Of a stretch of DNA of 64,000 bases, positions 59,380-64,000 are shown piece by piece. The position numbers were made by a program, and so were the translations under genes. The stretch lies in contig OX328123.1 in the NCBI GenBank assembly GCA_946811695.1, forward strand, positions 125,351,896 through 125,415,895, given 5' to 3'. Origin of the DNA: Gonocerus acuteangulatus (taxonomy: Eukaryota; Arthropoda; Insecta; Hemiptera; Coreidae). Numbering within the stretch: position 1 is the first letter of the stretch; every line of letters starts with the position of its first letter. Under the pieces are notes generated by a model. The model was not told the DNA's origin. It searched no databases and worked only from the letters and a program-made list of their open reading frames with translations.

Positions 59380-60194
59380 AGGTAGTTGGTAACAGCTTAT
59401 TAAGTCTTCAATAGTTTTGTATTTTAATTACATTTTTGTTGTGGAAACGTTTCGGCTATAAGCCATTTTCAATCCAATTGTCTGTGAAATACAATTAATT
59501 ATCCTGGTTAAGATATTAAGTTAAAATATAAACAATTAATAAACATAAAAATTAGAGTATACTAATGTATCAACAACTGACCTGTATGATTTTGTATTAT
59601 TTTTTTATATATACATTATATCTTCAGGTTATGTGCTTGTAAATTTAATATTATTTAAGTTGAGAAAGAAATTTCCTTTTTTTTTAAATTGTATGGTTCA
59701 TGTCTGGAATTTAATAGATATTTATATAGAAATATTTGGTTAAACGAATTTTATGAGGCAATAATACTATCATCCATGAAATAATAGAGGTATAATATCA
59801 TCCATATTAATTTTAACTATAAAATTCGTTTAACCAAATATTTTTATATAAATATCTATTAATTTCCAGACATGAACCATACAATTTTATAAAAAATGAA
59901 ATTTCTTTCTCAACTTAAATAATATTAATTTTACAAGCACATAACCTGAAGATATAATGTATGTATAAAAAAATAATACAAAATCATACAGGTCAGTTGT
60001 TGATACATTAGTATACTCTAATTTTTATGTTTATTAATTGTTTATATTTTAACTTAATATCTTAACCAGGATAATTAATTGTATTTCACAGACTATTGGG
60101 TTGAAAATGGCTTATAGCCGAAACGTTTCCACAACAAATATGTAATTAAAATACAAGACTATTGAAGATTTAATAAGCAGTTACCAACTACCTA
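59380..60194. repeat. Large foldback, ~370-bp arms
   Basis: Left arm 59380-59747 and right arm 59820-60194 are near-perfect inverses. Outer ends read TAGGTAGTTGGTAACAGCTTA and carry the GGCTTATAGCCGAAACG phrase that is amplified at 50641-51046. A ~70-bp spacer forms the loop. No coding capacity. Confidence 0.9.
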
Positions 60195-60468
60195 ATACTA
60201 CTTTATTCTACTACTTTTTAATATCGTCACCAAAATGTTTTAATAAAACAAGTTTTTCCTTGTTCAGATTTATTAAAAATAAGTTGGGAGGAAAACTAGT
60301 AACAGTCTTATGACAGATGACTTGCGAGAACGGCTTCCCCTGCCATTTATAGACAGACGATTGAATACTTCTAAATACAAACAGACTAACTAATGTTTTG
60401 GTTTAAAACAAAGCGAGATTCCTTACATTTCTGCCATATTAATGAAATAATATGAATGTTAGCCAAAA
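60195..60468. other. Short non-coding spacer
   Basis: Nothing recognised. Confidence 0.5.
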
Positions 60469-61361
60469 GGCCGTCACGCAGGAGCTGCATAACTAAGCAC
60501 TTTCCTCAGAATTTGGGTAGTGTAGACTGCTTTCCAGAACAATTTGCTTAAAATATCCTACATAAATAAAATAAAAACATGAATAGTTCTCTTTTAAATT
60601 TGCAATGAGTAACTTATCAATTATTAATTTGCTTCCAGAGTTATGTTTACACATGGTACCTATTACACTACGTAATAAATACAAAAAACCTCATGTTATC
60701 GTATTTTGATCTAACGCAGGAACAGGCTACAGTCCCTCTAGATACAAAGCGCTCCTTGCGGAGGCTTTGGGCTTTTCTATTGAAATATATTACAAAGTAA
60801 ACCCCCGCTTTCCGATTGACCGATTCAGCTCATTTTTACAACACTTCTTTCTCATGAGTTACACACGACGTATACCACGTTTCGTTTCAATACAGCAGAA
60901 ATTACGACCGGTATGAGTATATTAGGAATTTGGGTCCGGAGTAAACCCCCCCCCCCCTCTAATGAACCGATTTAGTTTATTTTTACAACACATATTTACC
61001 TGTAGATTACCACAACGAATACAGAGTTTCGTCGAAATATACAAAAACTCACGGCTGGTAGTGGCGAATGGGTATTGTGGGTCCGGAGTAAACCCCCCCC
61101 CCCTCCTAATGAACCGATTTAGTTCATTTTTATATCTCACTTTTCTCTCTATATTACCACTACGAATACCAAGTTTCGTTGAAATATAACAAATATTACG
61201 GCTGACATGTTCAAATTAGTGTTTTGGGTTCGGGGTAAACCCCCCCTTCCGTTGGACTGACTTTGGTGGTTAACGAACTCGTTCAATCGTTTGCTAATTG
61301 AATGCTATATACCAAGTTTCGTGACGAAAAAACAAAAACTCTGGCCGCTATCGTGTTAACA

Positions 61362-61434
<73 letters not shown>
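60469..61434 (-). mobile_element. Family A element, copy 5 (5' end replaced)
   Basis: The 3' end GGCCGTCACGCAGGAGCTGC and tandem units with G-runs (C-runs on this strand) match the other copies through CGTGTTAACAGACA and (TA)n (61362-61434). The 5' third, including the palindrome, is absent; the satellite array begins directly at the TA tract. The flank beyond the 3' end on the minus strand starts TTTT, as in other copies. Confidence 0.85.
61362..61434. repeat. (TA)n between family A copy 5 and the satellite array
   Basis: Pure TA. Confidence 0.95.
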
Positions 61435-61437
<3 letters not shown>

Positions 61438-61718
61438 TGATGTTATTTTTCGTCGCTGGGATAGTATTTTTAGATGGAACGGCATTTTTCTCCAGCGGTG
61501 GTACTCCTCCTCACTTGTTCCCGGAATATTTCGATGGATTCATCTCCATCTTCTTCAGCCAGGTACTTGTTTCTTCCTCGGTGGTAGCCAAGGGAATGAC
61601 ATTTTTCTCGATCTGGGCTCCTTTTCACCCCTCTAGCCACAGTATCGGCGGACGAATGGTGTTGAAGCTCCCTGGTGTAGTTGGGATTCTGTCCGTTGGC
61701 AGCGCTGATGGTATTGCG

Positions 61719-61778
<60 letters not shown>

Positions 61779-64000
61779 CCTCCTGCTTCTATTTTCCTCG
61801 CCGTAAGGTTTTATATGTTTGATGTTATTTTTCGTCGCTGGGATAGTATTTTTAGATGGAACGGCATTTTTCTCCAGCGGTGGTACTCCTCCTCACTTGT
61901 TCCCGGAATATTTCGATGGATTCATCTCCATCTTCTTCAGCCAGGTACTTGTTTCTTCCTCGGTGGTAGCAAAGGGAATGACATTTTTCTCGATCTGGGC
62001 TCCTTTTCACCCCTCTAGCCTCAGTATCGGCGGACGAATGGTGTTGAAGCTCCCTGGTGTAGTTGGGATTCTGTCCGTTGGCAGCGCTGATGGTATTGCG
62101 TCTTTTTTTTTTTTTTTTTTTTTTTTTTTCCCTCCTGCTTCTATTTTCCTGACGAAAAATAACATCACACATATAAAACCTTACGGCGAGGAAAATAGAA
62201 GCAGGAGGGAAAAAAAAAAAAAAAAAGACGCAATACCATCAGCGCTGCCAACGGACAGAATCCCAACTACACCAGGGAGCTTCAACACCATTCGTCCGCC
62301 GATACTGAGGCTAGAGGGGTGAAAAGGAGCCCAGATCGAGAAAAATGTCATTCCCTTTGCTACCACCGAGGAAGAAACAAGTACCTGGCTGAAGAAGATG
62401 GAGATGAATCCATCGAAATATTCCGGGAACAAGTGAGGAGGAGTACCACCGCTGGAGAAAAATGCCGTTCCATCTAAAAATACTATCCCAGCGACGAAAA
62501 ATAACATCAAACATATAAAACCTTACGGCGAGGAAAATAGAAGCAGGAGGGAAAAAAAAAAAAAAAGACGCAATACCATCAGCGCTGCCAACGGACAGAA
62601 TCCCAACTACACCAGGGAGCTTCAACACCATTCGTCCGCCGATACTGTGGCTAGAGGGGTGAAAAGGAGCCCAGATCGAGAAAAATGTCATTCCCTTTGC
62701 TACCACCGAGGAAGAAACAAGTACCTGGCTGAAGAAGATGGAGATGAATCCATCGAAATATTCCGGGAACAAGTGAGGAGGAGTACCACCGCTGGAGAAA
62801 AATGCCGTTCCATCTAAAAATACTATCCCAGCGACGAAAAATAACATCAAACATATAAAACCTTACGGCGAGGAAAATAGAAGCAGGAGGGAAAAAAAAA
62901 AAAAAAAAAGACGCAATACCATCAGCGCTGCCAACGGACAGAATCCCAACTACACCAGGGAGCTTCAACACCATTCGTCCGCCGATACTGTGGCTAGAGG
63001 GGTGAAAAGGAGCCCAGATCGAGAAAAATGTCATTCCCTTTGCTACCACCGAGGAAGAAACAAGTACCTGGCTGAAGAAGATGGAGATGAATCCATCGAA
63101 ATATTCCGGGAACAAGTGAGGAGGAGTACCACCGCTGGAGAAAAATGCCGTTCCATCTAAAAATACTATCCCAGCGACGAAAAATAACATCAAACATATA
63201 AAACCTTACGGCGAGGAAAATAGAAGCAGGAGGGAAAAAAAAAAAAAAAAAAAAAAAAAAGACGCAATACCATCAGCGCTGCCAACGGACAGAATCCCAA
63301 CTACACCAGGGAGCTTCAACACCATTCGTCCGCCGATACTGTGGCTAGAGGGGTGAAAAGGAGCCCAGATCGAGAAAAATGTCATTCCCTTGGCTACCAC
63401 CGAGGAAGAAACAAGTAACTGGCTGAAGAAGATGGAGATGAATCCATCGAAATATTCCGGGAACAAGTGAGGAGGAGTACCACCGCTGGAGAAAAATGCC
63501 GTTCCATCTAAAAATACTACCCCAGCGACGAAAAATAACATCAAACATATAAAACCTTACGGCGAGGAAAATAGAAGCAGGAGGGAAAAAAAAAAAAAAA
63601 AAAAAAAAAAAAGACGCAATACCATCAGCGCTGCCAACGGACAGAATCCCAACTACACCAGGGAGCTTCAACACCATTCGTCCGCCGATACTGTGGCTAG
63701 AGGGGTGAAAAGGAGCCCAGATCGAGAAAAATGTCATTCCCTTGGCTACCACCGAGGAAGAAACAAGTAACTGGCTGAAGAAGATGGAGATGAATCCATC
63801 GAAATATTCCGGGAACAAGTGAGGAGGAGTACCACCGCTGGAGAAAAATGCCGTTCCATCTAAAAATACTACCCCAGCGACGAAAAATAACATCAAACAT
63901 ATAAAACCTTACGGCGAGGAAAATAGAAGCAGGAGGGGAAAAAAAAATGAAAAAAAAAAACAAAAAAAAAAAAAAAAGACGCAATACCATCAGCGCTGCC
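61435..64000. repeat. ~345-bp satellite array with one inversion, continuing past the right edge
   Basis: Two units run forward (61433-61813, 61814-about 62151). Orientation then flips at about 62151, and five units run in reverse (boundaries at CATCAAACAT near 62505, 62845, 63188, 63539 and 63891), followed by a partial unit. Units are very similar and differ chiefly in a T/A homopolymer (about 16 to 58 bases) before CCTCCTGCTTC. Each unit keeps an open frame in both directions, but none resembles a known protein; no start context or domain supports translation. Confidence 0.92.

Noticed and set aside
61433..63990. Repeated 109-183-codon frames 'MMLFFVAG...' in the satellite
   Set aside because: The same frame recurs only because the DNA unit repeats, it contains a homopolymer-encoded Phe run, and the opposite strand is equally open. 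No domain.

Overview
The window looks like AT-rich, intergenic, repeat-dominated DNA from an animal, most likely an arthropod. The reasons are Jockey-, I- and RTE-type non-LTR retrotransposons, Penelope-like elements with a GIY-YIG domain, pogo/Tigger, hAT and Tc1/mariner-like DNA elements, tRNA-derived SINEs, very many (TA)n tracts, and an intronless multicopy gene type that I associate with arthropod genomes. I found no host gene with convincing exons, no functional tRNA or rRNA gene, and nothing prokaryotic. The species cannot be named from this sequence.

Layout. 1-3337: an I/Jockey-group retrotransposon on the minus strand, split by a 1.2-kb non-coding mobile element (family A). 4830-5179 and 10301-10665: two copies of one tRNA-headed SINE, each with target-site duplications. 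6855-13064: a mosaic of repeated blocks, with an RTE fragment and a SINE inside it. 13066-17751: hAT ends and hAT debris. 20671-21138: a palindromic MITE. 24191-31360: two Penelope-like copies with complementary internal deletions and hammerhead-like motifs in their terminal repeats, bracketing a decayed arthropod-type gene (26311-28021) and a second family A copy. 32157-32411 and 39745-39977: MITEs. 35588-36060: a Tigger 5' end. 40071-41265: family A copy 3.

41580-49459 is a nest of four insertions. A minus-strand family A element was hit by a hAT element (8-bp duplication) and, in its (TA)n core, by a pogo-type element. The pogo element was then hit by a nearly full-length Jockey retrotransposon (12-bp duplication) whose 897-codon ORF2 is still open. 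50375-51046 and 59380-60194: copies of a foldback family, one with its end amplified as four 105-bp units. 52036-53025: a tandem duplication of family B, a relative of A. 54641-55472: a 5'-truncated copy of the same Jockey family. 60469-61434: family A copy 5, joined at its (TA)n to an array of about 345-bp satellite units that changes direction once and runs off the right edge.

The best candidate for a poorly described system is family A with its relatives. It is a non-coding element with a subterminal inverted repeat, a 5' palindrome, a (TA)n core, internal ~145-bp tandem repeats with variable G-runs, and a small GC hairpin near its 3' end. It sits between T residues without a clear target duplication. 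This layout resembles non-autonomous Helentrons (DINE-1/HINE type) and would explain why (TA)n tracts are so common here.
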